NCBI RefSeq assembly: GCF_025909975.1
Contig: NZ_JAPCIO010000007.1
Coordinates: 62,345 to 126,344, forward strand
DNA: 64,000 bases
Direction of reading: 5' to 3'
Origin: Flavobacterium lacisediminis
Lineage (GTDB): Bacteria > Bacteroidota > Bacteroidia > Flavobacteriales > Flavobacteriaceae
Position 1 is the stretch's first letter; every line of letters begins with the position of its first letter. A program made the position numbers and the translations under genes. Shown piece after piece: positions 33,411 to 43,285 of this stretch. The notes below the pieces were generated by a model, which saw only the letters and a program-made list of their open reading frames with translations, was not told where the DNA came from and made no database searches.

Positions 33411-33565
33411 AATAAAGCCTTATGTTTATTTTTCTTTACAATAAACAAATGTAACGATAATTTAAAAAATGTTGATAAAAAATAGAATTCTAAATTTTAA
33501 GTTTCATATTCTTAAATAATTAATGAAAAATAGTATATTAGCTCAATAATTTAACCTAAATAACT

Positions 33566-34366
33566 ATGAAAAAATCAATGATTTTTACATTTCTATGTGC
33601 ATCTTCCCTTTTTATTTCTTGCTCAAATGATGAAGAATCAGGAAATAGTAATTTTAATATTCCGCTTGTAGATGGAAATTATTGGACTTATGATGTAAAT
33701 AGTGCTGGTACACTTTCAAGAGATTCACTTTATATTGTTGGAGATGTTGAAATTAATAGTAAGACATATAAAAAATTTCAAACTAAAGACGATGTTGCCA
33801 CAGGCTTTTATTCTTCTTCTTTAAGAAACAACGGTGTTAGAAAAAGTGGTTCTAAGTTACTAATGACTGGTAATTTATCTTTAGCATCTGGTCAAGATTT
33901 ACCTATTAATTTAGATTTATCTTTAACTGATTTTGTTATATTCAATAGTAATGCCTCTAATGGACAATCTTTAAATAGTTCACCTGTAACAGGAACAATT
34001 GAAGAAACTTATCAAGGATATCCTATTACCATTAATTATTCTTTACAAAGTTATGGAGGAGAAACCTTAACAACATTTACTTCTAGTAATGGAGATATTT
34101 ATGACAATGTAAAAGCTACAAAAATAAAACTCAATGTAAAAGTTACAACTGTTCAAACAATTGGTTCAATTACTATTCCTATTACCATTTTAGCGCCACA
34201 AGACTTGATAATTTCTACTATATACACTGCTGAAAACATTGGTGTAGTTTATGTAAATACAGATACAAATTATTCAATAAATTCAACTATTGCAGACCAA
34301 TTTGGAATACCCGCTACGGGTTCTCAAAACCAAAAAGAATACCTTGATTTATATATGGTAAACTAA
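33566..34366 (+). CDS. Putative lipoprotein
   Basis: The 266-residue protein has a lipoprotein signal peptide with Cys at about position 20 (ASSLFISC), followed by the acidic SNDEESG typical of Bacteroidota surface-exposed lipoproteins. The mature part is beta-rich (NYWTYDVNSAGTLSRDSLYI). I recognise no catalytic motif. Confidence 0.7.
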   Translation: MKKSMIFTFLCASSLFISCSNDEESGNSNFNIPLVDGNYWTYDVNSAGTLSRDSLYIVGDVEINSKTYKKFQTKDDVATGFYSSSLRNNGVRKSGSKLLMTGNLSLASGQDLPINLDLSLTDFVIFNSNASNGQSLNSSPVTGTIEETYQGYPITINYSLQSYGGETLTTFTSSNGDIYDNVKATKIKLNVKVTTVQTIGSITIPITILAPQDLIISTIYTAENIGVVYVNTDTNYSINSTIADQFGIPATGSQNQKEYLDLYMVN

Positions 34367-34416
34367 ATTGGCATAGAATTTGTAAAAAATTGGCTATATT
34401 TGTAAAAACATTTAAT

Positions 34417-34929
34417 ATGAAGAAATTAATTTTATCAGCTTTTATGCTACTAGGTTTAGCATTTAGCGCTCAGGCACAGGACATTTCGAAAAATGCATTA
34501 GGTTTACGTTTAGGAGACAGCGATGGCTTTGGTGGTGAAATTTCTTACCAAAGAGGAATGGGGTCTAATAATCGTTTAGAATTTGACTTAGGATGGAGAA
34601 ACAGTAAAGACGTTGATGCATTTAAATTAGTCGGTTTATATCAATGGGTTTGGAACATTGATGGCGGTTTTAATTGGTATGCTGGTGTTGGCGCTGGTGT
34701 TGGTAGTTGGAGTTTTGATGCACCTGCAGGATATGACGGTAAAGATAGTGGTGTTTTTATTTTAGCTGCTGGAGATTTAGGTATTGAATATAATTTTCAA
34801 GAAGCACCGATTCAATTGTCTTTAGATATAAGACCTGAATTTTATTTAAACAATAGTGGAGATAATCAATTTAGAGAAGATAGTTTTGGTCCAGATATCG
34901 CATTAGGTATTAGATACAAATTCAATTAA
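34417..34929 (+). CDS. Outer-membrane beta-barrel protein
   Basis: From the ATG at 34417 the 170-residue protein has a signal peptide (MKKLILSAFMLLGLAFSAQAQ, cut after AQA). Amphipathic strands such as GEISYQRGMGSNNRLEFDLG and a C-terminal IALGIRYKFN fit a small eight-stranded barrel. The in-frame ATG at 34390 would add nine residues before the signal peptide, so I do not use it. The function is unknown. Confidence 0.75.
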   Translation: MKKLILSAFMLLGLAFSAQAQDISKNALGLRLGDSDGFGGEISYQRGMGSNNRLEFDLGWRNSKDVDAFKLVGLYQWVWNIDGGFNWYAGVGAGVGSWSFDAPAGYDGKDSGVFILAAGDLGIEYNFQEAPIQLSLDIRPEFYLNNSGDNQFREDSFGPDIALGIRYKFN

Positions 34930-34933
34930 TAAA

Positions 34934-34970
34934 AAAAATCCCAATTAAATTAATTGGGATTTTTTTTTAT
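34934..34970. terminator. Bidirectional terminator between barrel and PrcB-like genes
   Basis: AATCCCAATTAA / TTAATTGGGATT around a short loop, flanked by long A and T runs, between two convergent genes. It overlaps the last codon of the minus-strand gene. Confidence 0.8.
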
Positions 34971-35398
34971 TCTACTATTATTTTTTTACCCTTTGGGATT
35001 AAGGAAATACAATAAGGTGAAGTGATTACAGATGTAGTCATTTCACCTTTTTTAGGTTCTGTTTCTTTTTTCTTTATAAAAATGGTATGATTTTCATTTA
35101 ATACAGATTCAATGTCTATTGAATAACCTCCCGAAGTTTTTTGCCCTTGATATAAAACTAATACATCTTTCTTTTTAAAATCAACCTTTAAAAAATTAGC
35201 ATACTTAGATTCATCTAATTTTAGAGATTCAATGAATTTAATGTACGTTTCATTATCTTGAATTAAAATATGTCCCGCTTTATCAGCTCCACCTATTTCA
35301 CTTTTATAAATTACAGAAAAAGAAGAATCAAACTCCTCTTTTGGGATTGCAGTACTACAAGATATAATAATTAATAATAAAGGTAAAAATTTGATCAT
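34967..35398 (-). CDS. PrcB-like lipoprotein
   Basis: The 143-residue protein has a short lipoprotein signal (LLLIIISC, Cys14). The domain GQKTSGGYSIDIESV ... PKKGEMTTSVITSPYC is that of PrcB C-terminal proteins, protease-complex accessory proteins. It starts where the bshA stop lies (one base shared), so they are co-transcribed. A role with a protease is inference from the domain. Confidence 0.7.
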   Translation of the reverse strand: MIKFLPLLLIIISCSTAIPKEEFDSSFSVIYKSEIGGADKAGHILIQDNETYIKFIESLKLDESKYANFLKVDFKKKDVLVLYQGQKTSGGYSIDIESVLNENHTIFIKKKETEPKKGEMTTSVITSPYCISLIPKGKKIIVE

Positions 35399-36528
35399 TA
35401 TTTTGAATTTAAAGCTTTAAAATAAACTTGTTCATATAAAGGCATGATATTTTGAATATCAAAAAGTTTGGCAGTTTCTAATGCATTCACTTTAAATTGC
35501 GCTAACATATTTTCATCTTTAAGTAAAGTAATAGCATCACTACTCATTTTAGTAACATCACCCACATCACTTAAAAATCCTGAAAAACCATCTTTATTTA
35601 CCTCTGGTAAACCACCTGAATTACTAGAAATTACCGGGACACCGCAAGCCATGGCTTCTAATGCGGCTAAACCAAAACTTTCTGTTTCAGATGGCAATAA
35701 AAACAAATCGGAAAAACATAGAATTTTATCAATTTCATTACTGTTTCCGAAGAAAATCACTTTATTTTGGATTCCTAATTGTTCACACAAATATTCAGCA
35801 TTTTCTTTCTCAGGTCCTTCTCCAACCATCATTAATTTGGATGGCACTTCTTTCTGAATTTCAAAAAAGATTCTCACAATATCTTCAATACGTTTTACTT
35901 TTCTGAAATTGGAAATATGAGTGATAATTTTTTCATTATCAGGCGCCATTAAAGAACGATGACAAGGAATATTCTCTTTTAACTTATCTTTATTTAATTC
36001 AATGAAATTTGGAATAACTTCAATTTCATTTTTAATATCGAATAAGCGATACGTATCATCTTTTAGACTTTGGGATACACTTGTTACCACATCTGATTTA
36101 TTGATACTAAAACTCACAGCTGGCTTATAAAATGGATGATTACCAACTAGAGTAATATCCGTACCATGCAACGTTGTTACCATTGGAATATGAATGCCTT
36201 CATCTGCTAACATTTGTTTTGCCATATAACCTGCATATGCATGAGGAATAGCATAATGCACGTGTAAAACATCTATTTTGTACAATTTAACCATATCAAC
36301 CAGCTTGCTAGATAGCGCTAATTCATAAGGTTGATAGTGAAACAACGGATATTCTGGAACGTGAACTTCGTGATAATGTACATTTGGATTCAACAAGGCT
36401 AAACGCACGGGTTGACTGTAAGTGATGAAGTGAATTTCGTGACCTCTTTTGGCTAATTCCAAACCAAGTTCGGTAGCGACAACACCACTTCCACCAAATG
36501 TAGGATAACAGACTATAGCAATTTTCAT
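35398..36528 (-). CDS. bshA: BshA, bacillithiol synthesis glycosyltransferase
   Basis: The 376-residue GT4-family enzyme joins UDP-GlcNAc and L-malate in the first step of bacillithiol synthesis. The N-terminal YPTFGGSGVVATELGLELAKRGHEIHFITY (about 7-36), DVLHVHYAIPHAYAGYMAKQ, and the GT4 signature SETESFGLAALEAMACGVPVI (about 282-302) match BshA closely. The other bsh genes are not in the window. Confidence 0.92.
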   Translation of the reverse strand: MKIAIVCYPTFGGSGVVATELGLELAKRGHEIHFITYSQPVRLALLNPNVHYHEVHVPEYPLFHYQPYELALSSKLVDMVKLYKIDVLHVHYAIPHAYAGYMAKQMLADEGIHIPMVTTLHGTDITLVGNHPFYKPAVSFSINKSDVVTSVSQSLKDDTYRLFDIKNEIEVIPNFIELNKDKLKENIPCHRSLMAPDNEKIITHISNFRKVKRIEDIVRIFFEIQKEVPSKLMMVGEGPEKENAEYLCEQLGIQNKVIFFGNSNEIDKILCFSDLFLLPSETESFGLAALEAMACGVPVISSNSGGLPEVNKDGFSGFLSDVGDVTKMSSDAITLLKDENMLAQFKVNALETAKLFDIQNIMPLYEQVYFKALNSK

Positions 36529-36592
36529 TTACGTAAATTTTGAAATAAAATTACCACTTCTAGAATTGGCAATTATAAAACATTTGTTAAAA

Positions 36593-37048
36593 TTATTTTT
36601 TAAATGCAGCTTCGTAAGTAGCAATCCAATCAGGAACCGTGATTTTTTTTACCAATTCACCAATTAGTTCAAATGGAATATTTTCAGGCTTTTTAATACG
36701 CAAACAACTTTTACCAATATCTAATTTTTGTTTCGAATGTTTTGGATATTCGGAAACAAACCAATCATACAATTCTGGTTTTGCATAAATACCCATATGG
36801 TAAAAATTGATGCTGTTTTTTTGACTTGCAAATGACATAAATGGCAAAGGTAATTCAGGTGTGCAATGATAACCAGCAGGATAAATAGAATGCGGTACGA
36901 AATACCCAACCATACCATAGCTAATTCCTTCTTGAAATCCTTCTGGAAGATTTTCTAAGATTATACTTCTTAGTTTTTGCAACGCTTCTCTTCTATCGTC
37001 TGGAGCTTCGTTGATGTATTGGTCTACTGTTGCTGCTTTTGATGTCAT
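36593..37048 (-). CDS. DUF1801 domain protein
   Basis: The 151-residue protein has the DUF1801 (YdhG/YjbR-like) pattern: VDQYINEAPDDRREALQKLRSII at the start, EGISYGMVGYFVP (about 39-51), and KSCLRIKKPENIPFELIGELV. Such small proteins are linked to metal or frataxin-like roles, but the function is not settled. It lies two bases from the glycosidase gene upstream. Confidence 0.8.
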   Translation of the reverse strand: MTSKAATVDQYINEAPDDRREALQKLRSIILENLPEGFQEGISYGMVGYFVPHSIYPAGYHCTPELPLPFMSFASQKNSINFYHMGIYAKPELYDWFVSEYPKHSKQKLDIGKSCLRIKKPENIPFELIGELVKKITVPDWIATYEAAFKK

Positions 37049-37050
37049 AC

Positions 37051-39969
37051 TTATTCAATTATCGCTTCGTAAATAACTTTTTGTATATTCTCTCTAATAT
37101 TTTCTTTTGATAACTTATTTGCGGCATTAGAATCTGGGTAGGTTCTATTGGATAAGAAAACATATACAATTTCTTTTTCAGGATCAGCCCAAGTCATTGT
37201 TCCTGTAAATCCTGTATGTCCAAAACTAGTTAATGAAACACAACCACATGTTGGACCTTCGTTTCCTAATTGAGGTTTATCAAAACCAACTCCTCTTCTA
37301 TTTCCATCTTTACAGAAATAACAAGTATTGAACATGTTAAACGTACTTTCAGAAATATATGTTCTTCCACCGTAACTTCCATTTTGAAGATACATTTGCA
37401 TTACTTTTGCTACATCCAAAGCATTAGCAAACAAACCAGCGTGACCTGAAACTCCTCCTTGCATAGCAGCCGCCATATCATGTACATAACCTTGCACCAA
37501 TTGATGTCTGAAATAGGTATCGTTTTCTGTTGGGATAATTCTATTCGAATTCATCTTTCGTAATGGATTGTACATAATAGAATTAGCTCCTAAAGGCTCG
37601 AAAAAATTAGCATGTGATATATCTTCAAGCGATTTTTTATTTTGTAATTCTAAATATTCTTTAAAAAGAATAAAGGTAAAATCACTGTATTTATATTGCT
37701 TTTTTGGTAATAATTCACTTTCTAAAATCGTCTTTACAATCGTATCATTATAATCTTTTCTCAAATACAATCTGTCTGCTACATGAATTGGAAATTCAGC
37801 TGAAAAATCACTTCTATAAAAATGTACTCTTGGTCGGTTTAAACTATCAAGAGTAGCTTTGTAAAAAGGAATCCATGGCTGAAATCGCGCTTGATGGGTC
37901 AACATATCTAAAACTGTTGCATTCGCTTTATTTGAGTTTTTAGCAGCCGGTAACATTGACTTTAACTTCGTATCTAAAGTCAAATTTCCTTTGTCAAATT
38001 CTAACATTACATTTGGTAAAGTTGCAACAATTTTTGTCAAAGAAGCAATATCATAAACATCCGTATTACTTACTTTTTGATTCGATTCATACGTGTGATT
38101 TCCAAATGATTTTTGGTAAATAACTTTTCCTTTTCGAGCTACAACCACTTGAATTCCAGGTGTCATATTTTTAGAAATAGCATAGTTAGCTATAGAATCA
38201 ATCTTAGTTAATACTTTAGAATTCATCCCAACATTTTCAGGAATTTCAAAACCTAAACGTTTAATATCTAGTGTTTCTATTCCATCATTTACTTTGAACT
38301 CATCATCAATTGAAACTGGTAATTTTCCCTTTGCTCCCATTGCTCCAAAGATAATTTGAGGTGCAATAGTTTGTGCAATATCGTTATTTTGATACGCCAC
38401 TACAATGGTTTCAATATCTTCAAAATTCTTTAAATTAGTCAATGAATAAGGCTTTGTGAAACACGTTAAAATCACATCGTTTTGTTTTGCGATTTGGTTA
38501 ATCCAAAGCATTTCTTTGAAGTTCAAATTATGATTTCTCCAAGCCCCATCATTTTTATGATAACCAATAATTACTTTTGTATAATCTTGTAATTGTACTA
38601 AAACAGAATCTAAATTTTTGTTTGTAATTTCACTAATTGAAGCGTAGTTTCTCAAGTTAGCTAAAAACGTATCTGATTTATCATTTCCTAATTTGATATA
38701 AGCAATTTTCTCTTTTTCTATATCACGAACTGGAACTAATTTATCGTGATTTTTGATTACCGTTACTGCATTTTCGTATAATTTATAATTTAAAGCATCA
38801 AACTCTACTGCATTTAAATCTTTGTATAAATTATCTAAAACAATTGGTTGGTAATTATTCAAATTTGCTTTGTATTTATATGCTAAAATCTTTTTTACCG
38901 AATACATTAAACGTTCTTCAGTAATGATTCCTGCGTCATATGCTTCCTTGAATTTTTTTATTGCAACTGGAACATTTTCAGCAAATAACAATACATCATT
39001 TCCTGCTAAAAAAGCTTCTAAATCAATATCTCCTGGCTTTTTAAAATTACTTGCACCTTTCATATTCAAGGCATCCGTAAAAATTAAACCTTCAAATTGT
39101 AGTTCTTTTTTTAGGATATCAGTAACAACTGGATATGAAATAGAAGTTGGATAATTGGGTCTTGGCTCTAAACTTGGTACATTTAAATGTGCTACCATTA
39201 CACTTGACAAACCATTTTTAATCAATTCTTTATATGGGTATAATTCAATATCATCTAATCGTTTTCTATCAAAATTAACCATTGGTAATGTATGATGCGA
39301 ATCGGTTGAAGTGTCACCGTGGCCTGGAAAATGTTTAGCTGTTGCGTAAACTCCTTCATCTTGTAAGCCTTTCATTAAAGCAATTGCTCTAACGGTTACA
39401 ATATCTTTCGTTTCTCCAAACGAACGATTTCCAATGATTGGATTTTTTGGATTAGTATTGATGTCAACAACAGGCGCAAAATTGAAATGAATTCCCATTC
39501 GTTTTGATTGTTTAGCCATTTGATTTCCAGCTTTTTCAATCAATTTCATATCTTGAACTGCTCCTAATGTCATATTCCAAGGATAACGATATGTTGAATC
39601 TAATCGCATGCTTAGACCCCACTCTGCATCAATACCTATAAATAATGGTACTTTCGATTTTGCTTGATAACGATTTGTCAATTTTGCTTGACGAACTGGT
39701 CCACCTTGAAAAAAGATTAAACCACCAATTTTATATTCTTCTACTAATTTATCAATTGAACTATTATGCGCTTCATCTTTATTCGAATAAGCAGCTACCA
39801 TAAATAATTGTCCTACTTTATCTTCAAATGAAAATTGGTTATAAATACTATCAACCCAAACCTGCTGTGAAACCACTTTTTTAGCTACTAAAACAGGTTT
39901 AGTTTTATTTTGAGAAAATGAAATATGTATAAAAACTACTGAAAACAGTAGTGTGAGCACTCTTTGCAT
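37051..39969 (-). CDS. GH3 beta-N-acetylglucosaminidase fused to serine hydrolase
   Basis: The 972-residue protein has a signal peptide (about 1-19), a glycoside hydrolase family 3 domain (about 30-370; FIGIDAEWGLSMRL, KHFPGHGDTSTDSHHTLP with the His-Asp catalytic pair of the NagZ type), and a GH3 C-terminal domain. A beta-lactamase/transpeptidase-like domain follows (about 590-970) with Ser in DIASLTKI (SxxK) and a YSD-type motif (KYSDFTF). Such fusions occur in Bacteroidota and probably act on peptidoglycan fragments in the periplasm. Confidence 0.88.
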   Translation of the reverse strand: MQRVLTLLFSVVFIHISFSQNKTKPVLVAKKVVSQQVWVDSIYNQFSFEDKVGQLFMVAAYSNKDEAHNSSIDKLVEEYKIGGLIFFQGGPVRQAKLTNRYQAKSKVPLFIGIDAEWGLSMRLDSTYRYPWNMTLGAVQDMKLIEKAGNQMAKQSKRMGIHFNFAPVVDINTNPKNPIIGNRSFGETKDIVTVRAIALMKGLQDEGVYATAKHFPGHGDTSTDSHHTLPMVNFDRKRLDDIELYPYKELIKNGLSSVMVAHLNVPSLEPRPNYPTSISYPVVTDILKKELQFEGLIFTDALNMKGASNFKKPGDIDLEAFLAGNDVLLFAENVPVAIKKFKEAYDAGIITEERLMYSVKKILAYKYKANLNNYQPIVLDNLYKDLNAVEFDALNYKLYENAVTVIKNHDKLVPVRDIEKEKIAYIKLGNDKSDTFLANLRNYASISEITNKNLDSVLVQLQDYTKVIIGYHKNDGAWRNHNLNFKEMLWINQIAKQNDVILTCFTKPYSLTNLKNFEDIETIVVAYQNNDIAQTIAPQIIFGAMGAKGKLPVSIDDEFKVNDGIETLDIKRLGFEIPENVGMNSKVLTKIDSIANYAISKNMTPGIQVVVARKGKVIYQKSFGNHTYESNQKVSNTDVYDIASLTKIVATLPNVMLEFDKGNLTLDTKLKSMLPAAKNSNKANATVLDMLTHQARFQPWIPFYKATLDSLNRPRVHFYRSDFSAEFPIHVADRLYLRKDYNDTIVKTILESELLPKKQYKYSDFTFILFKEYLELQNKKSLEDISHANFFEPLGANSIMYNPLRKMNSNRIIPTENDTYFRHQLVQGYVHDMAAAMQGGVSGHAGLFANALDVAKVMQMYLQNGSYGGRTYISESTFNMFNTCYFCKDGNRRGVGFDKPQLGNEGPTCGCVSLTSFGHTGFTGTMTWADPEKEIVYVFLSNRTYPDSNAANKLSKENIRENIQKVIYEAIIE

Positions 39970-40112
39970 AAATTTTGGTTTGATTTTTTAACTAAGAACT
40001 AAATCCATGCCAAAATACTACATCTTAACTTTAAAATAAAGCCTTTTAGGTTTATTTTATGAAGAAAGTTGTTAACTAGAAATTACATTCTTTTTCAGGA
40101 AGACTTGATAAA

Positions 40113-41336
40113 TTAATCCATCAAATCGATATGTCTGTCATGATAGCCTAATAAATATAAAACACCATCCAGACCAATACTTGATATAGAACTTTGTGCA
40201 TTATCTTTTACTTTAGGTTTTGCATGAAAAGCAATACCTAAACCAGCTAAATTCAACATAGGTAAATCGTTAGCACCATCACCAACAGCAATAGTTTGGT
40301 TAATATCGATTCCTTCTTTACGAGCGATTTCTTTTAGATATTCGGCTTTTTTATTTCCATCTACAATTTCACCAATATAACCACCAGTTAAAACGCCATC
40401 TTTAATTTCAAGTTGATTGGCATAAACGTAATCAATTCCTAATTCTTTTTGCAGATATTTTCCAAAATAAGTAAATCCACCAGAAAGAATTGCAGTTTTA
40501 AAGCCATAGGATTTTAAAGTATCTATCAATCTTCTTGCTCCTTTGGTTATTGGTAAATTAACTGCAACTTCTTCGAGAACTTCCTCTCTTAAACCTTTTA
40601 AAAGTTTCATGCGTTGCTTAAAACTTTCATTAAAGTCGATTTCACCTTGCATGGCTGATTCGGTAATGGCTTTTACTTGTTCGCCAACACCAGCTAGTTC
40701 TGCCAATTCATCAATTACTTCAGTTTGAATTAAAGTGGAATCCATATCGAAACAAACTAATCTTCTGTTTCTTCTAAAGATATTATCTTCTTGAAATGCA
40801 ATATCAAGATTTAATTCAGAAGAAATAGCCATGAATTTTTCAGTAAATTCAGACTTATCTTTTATTTCACCACGAATTGATAATTGGATTGAAGATCTTG
40901 GATAATCATCTTCTTTAACTAAAGAAACTCTACCTGTTAAACGCTTGATAGCATCAATATTTAAGTTTTTATCAGATATTACTTTAGTTACTTGAGAAAT
41001 TTGTTCAGCAGTTAATTTTTCTCCCAAAAGGGTAACAATATATCGGTCTTTACCTTGGAGATTAACCCATTTCTCATAGTCTTCTAGAGAAATGGGTTTA
41101 AATTTCACTTTAATACCTAATTCATAAGATTTGAATAAGATATCTTTTAATACAGCGGCAGATTTTTTGCCTGATTTTATTTGGAACAAAATACCTAATG
41201 AAAGTGTGTCGTGAATATTGGCTTGACCAATATCGAGAACATTGGCATCATATTCTGCTAAAACGGCTGTAAACGTAGAAGTTAATCCCGGTTTATCCTG
41301 CCCAGAAATGCTTAATAAAAATATATCACTGTCCAT
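40113..41336 (-). CDS. serB: Phosphoserine phosphatase with N-terminal ACT domains
   Basis: The 407-residue enzyme makes L-serine from phosphoserine. Residues 1-180 form two ACT-like domains (FLLSISGQDKPGLTSTF), and the HAD domain begins at VCFDMDSTLIQTEVIDELAELAG (about 193-215), with the nucleophile in DMDST. AILSGGFTYFGKYL and IAVGDGANDLPML are motifs II and IV. It is close to the SerB of mycobacteria and Bacteroidota in layout. Confidence 0.93.
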   Translation of the reverse strand: MDSDIFLLSISGQDKPGLTSTFTAVLAEYDANVLDIGQANIHDTLSLGILFQIKSGKKSAAVLKDILFKSYELGIKVKFKPISLEDYEKWVNLQGKDRYIVTLLGEKLTAEQISQVTKVISDKNLNIDAIKRLTGRVSLVKEDDYPRSSIQLSIRGEIKDKSEFTEKFMAISSELNLDIAFQEDNIFRRNRRLVCFDMDSTLIQTEVIDELAELAGVGEQVKAITESAMQGEIDFNESFKQRMKLLKGLREEVLEEVAVNLPITKGARRLIDTLKSYGFKTAILSGGFTYFGKYLQKELGIDYVYANQLEIKDGVLTGGYIGEIVDGNKKAEYLKEIARKEGIDINQTIAVGDGANDLPMLNLAGLGIAFHAKPKVKDNAQSSISSIGLDGVLYLLGYHDRHIDLMD

Positions 41337-41357
41337 TTGACATTACTATAAATGAGT

Positions 41358-41840
41358 CTAAAAAAATCTACTATGCCAACTTTCACTTGCAGGAACTTCC
41401 CAGAAATCTTGCCACTCTCCTACAGTATTTAGTAAATTATTAAAGACAATTGTATTTTCAGAAACCGCTTTCTCTTTTGCCATTTTCTTAAACTCAATAA
41501 GAGGCTTAAAAGCAACATGGTCTCCTACTTTAAAAGTAACATTCATTTTATCTAATAAATCTACTTTATATTTCTCCTCCAGGTTTTGAATTAATTGAAC
41601 CGAAGCATCAATTGAACAACCAGTAGCAGCTTGCACTTCCTGATTTACAGCTATGATAATGAAACGATTATAACGTGTAACAAAAGAAGCTTCAAGATGT
41701 TGACCATGAGAAGTCCAATTTTCCAAAAAGAATTTTAATTCAGCTTCAATTTCTTGAATTTCTTCATCAGAAAATTTTCTGTTGGATTGATAAATCCAAA
41801 TTTTTGATTCTTCTGGTAGACTATCAAATGGTACAAACAT
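41358..41840 (-). CDS. Conserved Flavobacteriaceae protein of unknown function
   Basis: The 160-residue protein (MFVPFDSLPEESKIWIYQSN) is widely kept in Flavobacteriaceae and is sometimes labelled ABC transporter ATPase. I see no Walker A, Walker B or signature motif, so that label is not supported. There is no signal peptide. It ends with SWHSRFF and lies two bases from the secreted protein gene upstream. Confidence 0.7.
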   Translation of the reverse strand: MFVPFDSLPEESKIWIYQSNRKFSDEEIQEIEAELKFFLENWTSHGQHLEASFVTRYNRFIIIAVNQEVQAATGCSIDASVQLIQNLEEKYKVDLLDKMNVTFKVGDHVAFKPLIEFKKMAKEKAVSENTIVFNNLLNTVGEWQDFWEVPASESWHSRFF

Positions 41841-41842
41841 GA

Positions 41843-42448
41843 TTATTTTTTTATGATATCAGTAACAATTTTATACGATACAAACTTACCTAATTTAGCA
41901 TCAAATAATTCCATTTCGTAATAAGTAACATCAACAGCATCAGTAGCTTTTAATACTTTATCTGTTAATAAAAAAGAATTATCAAAACTACTTAATAAGA
42001 TAAATTGATTGGTTTTTCCAGATTCTTCTTTAACAACAAAAGTTAAAAATTGTTCAGATTTAATCTCTGAAACTTTTCCAGAAATTGTAAGTTCATCAGA
42101 AGTATCTGCATCTGCACCATCACCTTCTTCATCCTCTAACATAAATTTGAAAACTGTTGGACATTTCATTCCCATTTTTTTTCCTACTTCATATCCTAAT
42201 TCTTCCATTTTTTTATCGTTAGAAATTACATCTTTACCATAATGTTTTTCAACGTCTTTTTCAAAAGCATTAATACCTTCAAGCAAACAAATTCCGATAG
42301 TTAATTCAAAATTATCCTTTGTAATCTCTTGCTTTTCAGCACAACCACAAGCTTTATCAGCTAATTTTTCAGATAATTGATCTTTAGTAAGTTTTTGAGC
42401 AAAAGCAACATTTCCTACAAGGACTAGTAATAATAAGATTTTTTTCAT
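41843..42448 (-). CDS. Secreted conserved protein
   Basis: The 201-residue protein has a signal peptide (MKKILLLLVLVGNVAFAQ). The mature part has a helical first half with CGCAEKQEI and LTIGICLLEG, holding Cys residues that could form disulfides, and an acidic linker (DEEGDGADADTSDE). A beta-rich end follows, perhaps an OB-like fold (LTISGKVSEIKSEQFLTFVV). The function is unknown. Confidence 0.65.
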   Translation of the reverse strand: MKKILLLLVLVGNVAFAQKLTKDQLSEKLADKACGCAEKQEITKDNFELTIGICLLEGINAFEKDVEKHYGKDVISNDKKMEELGYEVGKKMGMKCPTVFKFMLEDEEGDGADADTSDELTISGKVSEIKSEQFLTFVVKEESGKTNQFILLSSFDNSFLLTDKVLKATDAVDVTYYEMELFDAKLGKFVSYKIVTDIIKK

Positions 42449-42462
42449 GTTTTGGTTTTAAT

Positions 42463-43254
42463 TTATAATTTTTGTGCATTTGCAATTATTTCTGCAATAT
42501 CTAAGACTTTAACTTCATTTTCTTTGTGAGCAAATTTTACTCCATCGGTCATCATTGTATTGCAATAAGGACAACCTGTGGCTATAATATTTGGAGTCGT
42601 TTCAAGAGCGTCTTGTGTTCTTAAAACGTTGATTTCCATATTCCCTTTTTCAGGTTCTTTAAACATTTGGGCTCCACCCGCTCCACAACATAAAGCGGAA
42701 CTTTTACTGCGTTTCATCTCAACAATTTCAGCATTAGTTTGAGATAATATTTCTCTTGGTGCTTGATATTCATTATTAGCTCTACCTAAATAGCATGGGT
42801 CGTGAAATGTGATACGACTTCCTTTGTAAGTATCTTTATTGAAGTCTATACGCCCTTCTTTCAAAAGTTGTTGAATAAACTGAGTGTGGTGCAAAACTTC
42901 ATAATTTCCACCTAAACTAGGATATTCATTTTTTAAACAATTAAATGAATGAGGGTCACATGTTACAATTTTTTTTACTTCGTAAGCATTAAGCAATTCA
43001 ATGTTCATTAATGCTTGCATTTGAAATAGAAATTCATTTCCAGCTCTTTTTGCAACATCACCCGTGCAACTTTCTTCAGTTCCTAAAACTGCAAAATTTA
43101 CATTTGCTTTATTTAAAATTTTAACGAAAGCTCTTGAGATTTTTTTTGCTCTGTCATCGAAACTACCAGCAGAACCTACCCAAAATAAAATTTCAGGTTG
43201 TTTTCCTTCGGCCATCATTTGGGCCATTGTTGGTACAATTAAATTTTCAGACAT
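42463..43254 (-). CDS. CCG-domain Fe-S oxidoreductase subunit
   Basis: The 263-residue protein has two cysteine-rich CCG-type motifs: SCTGDVAKRAGNEF early with HDPCYLGRANNEYQAPR, and SALCCGAGGAQMFKEP plus ATGCPYCNTMM late. These resemble GlpC, LldE and heterodisulfide reductase subunit B, which hold special Fe-S clusters. It forms a pair with the 4Fe-4S membrane subunit 31 bases upstream and likely passes electrons to quinone. Confidence 0.85.
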   Translation of the reverse strand: MSENLIVPTMAQMMAEGKQPEILFWVGSAGSFDDRAKKISRAFVKILNKANVNFAVLGTEESCTGDVAKRAGNEFLFQMQALMNIELLNAYEVKKIVTCDPHSFNCLKNEYPSLGGNYEVLHHTQFIQQLLKEGRIDFNKDTYKGSRITFHDPCYLGRANNEYQAPREILSQTNAEIVEMKRSKSSALCCGAGGAQMFKEPEKGNMEINVLRTQDALETTPNIIATGCPYCNTMMTDGVKFAHKENEVKVLDIAEIIANAQKL

Positions 43255-43285
43255 ATTATATACTATTATGATAGTTAATGTAAAA

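Noticed and set aside
41358..41840. ABC transporter ATPase label for the 160-residue protein
   Set aside because: No Walker A, Walker B or LSGGQ motif is present and the length is too short.
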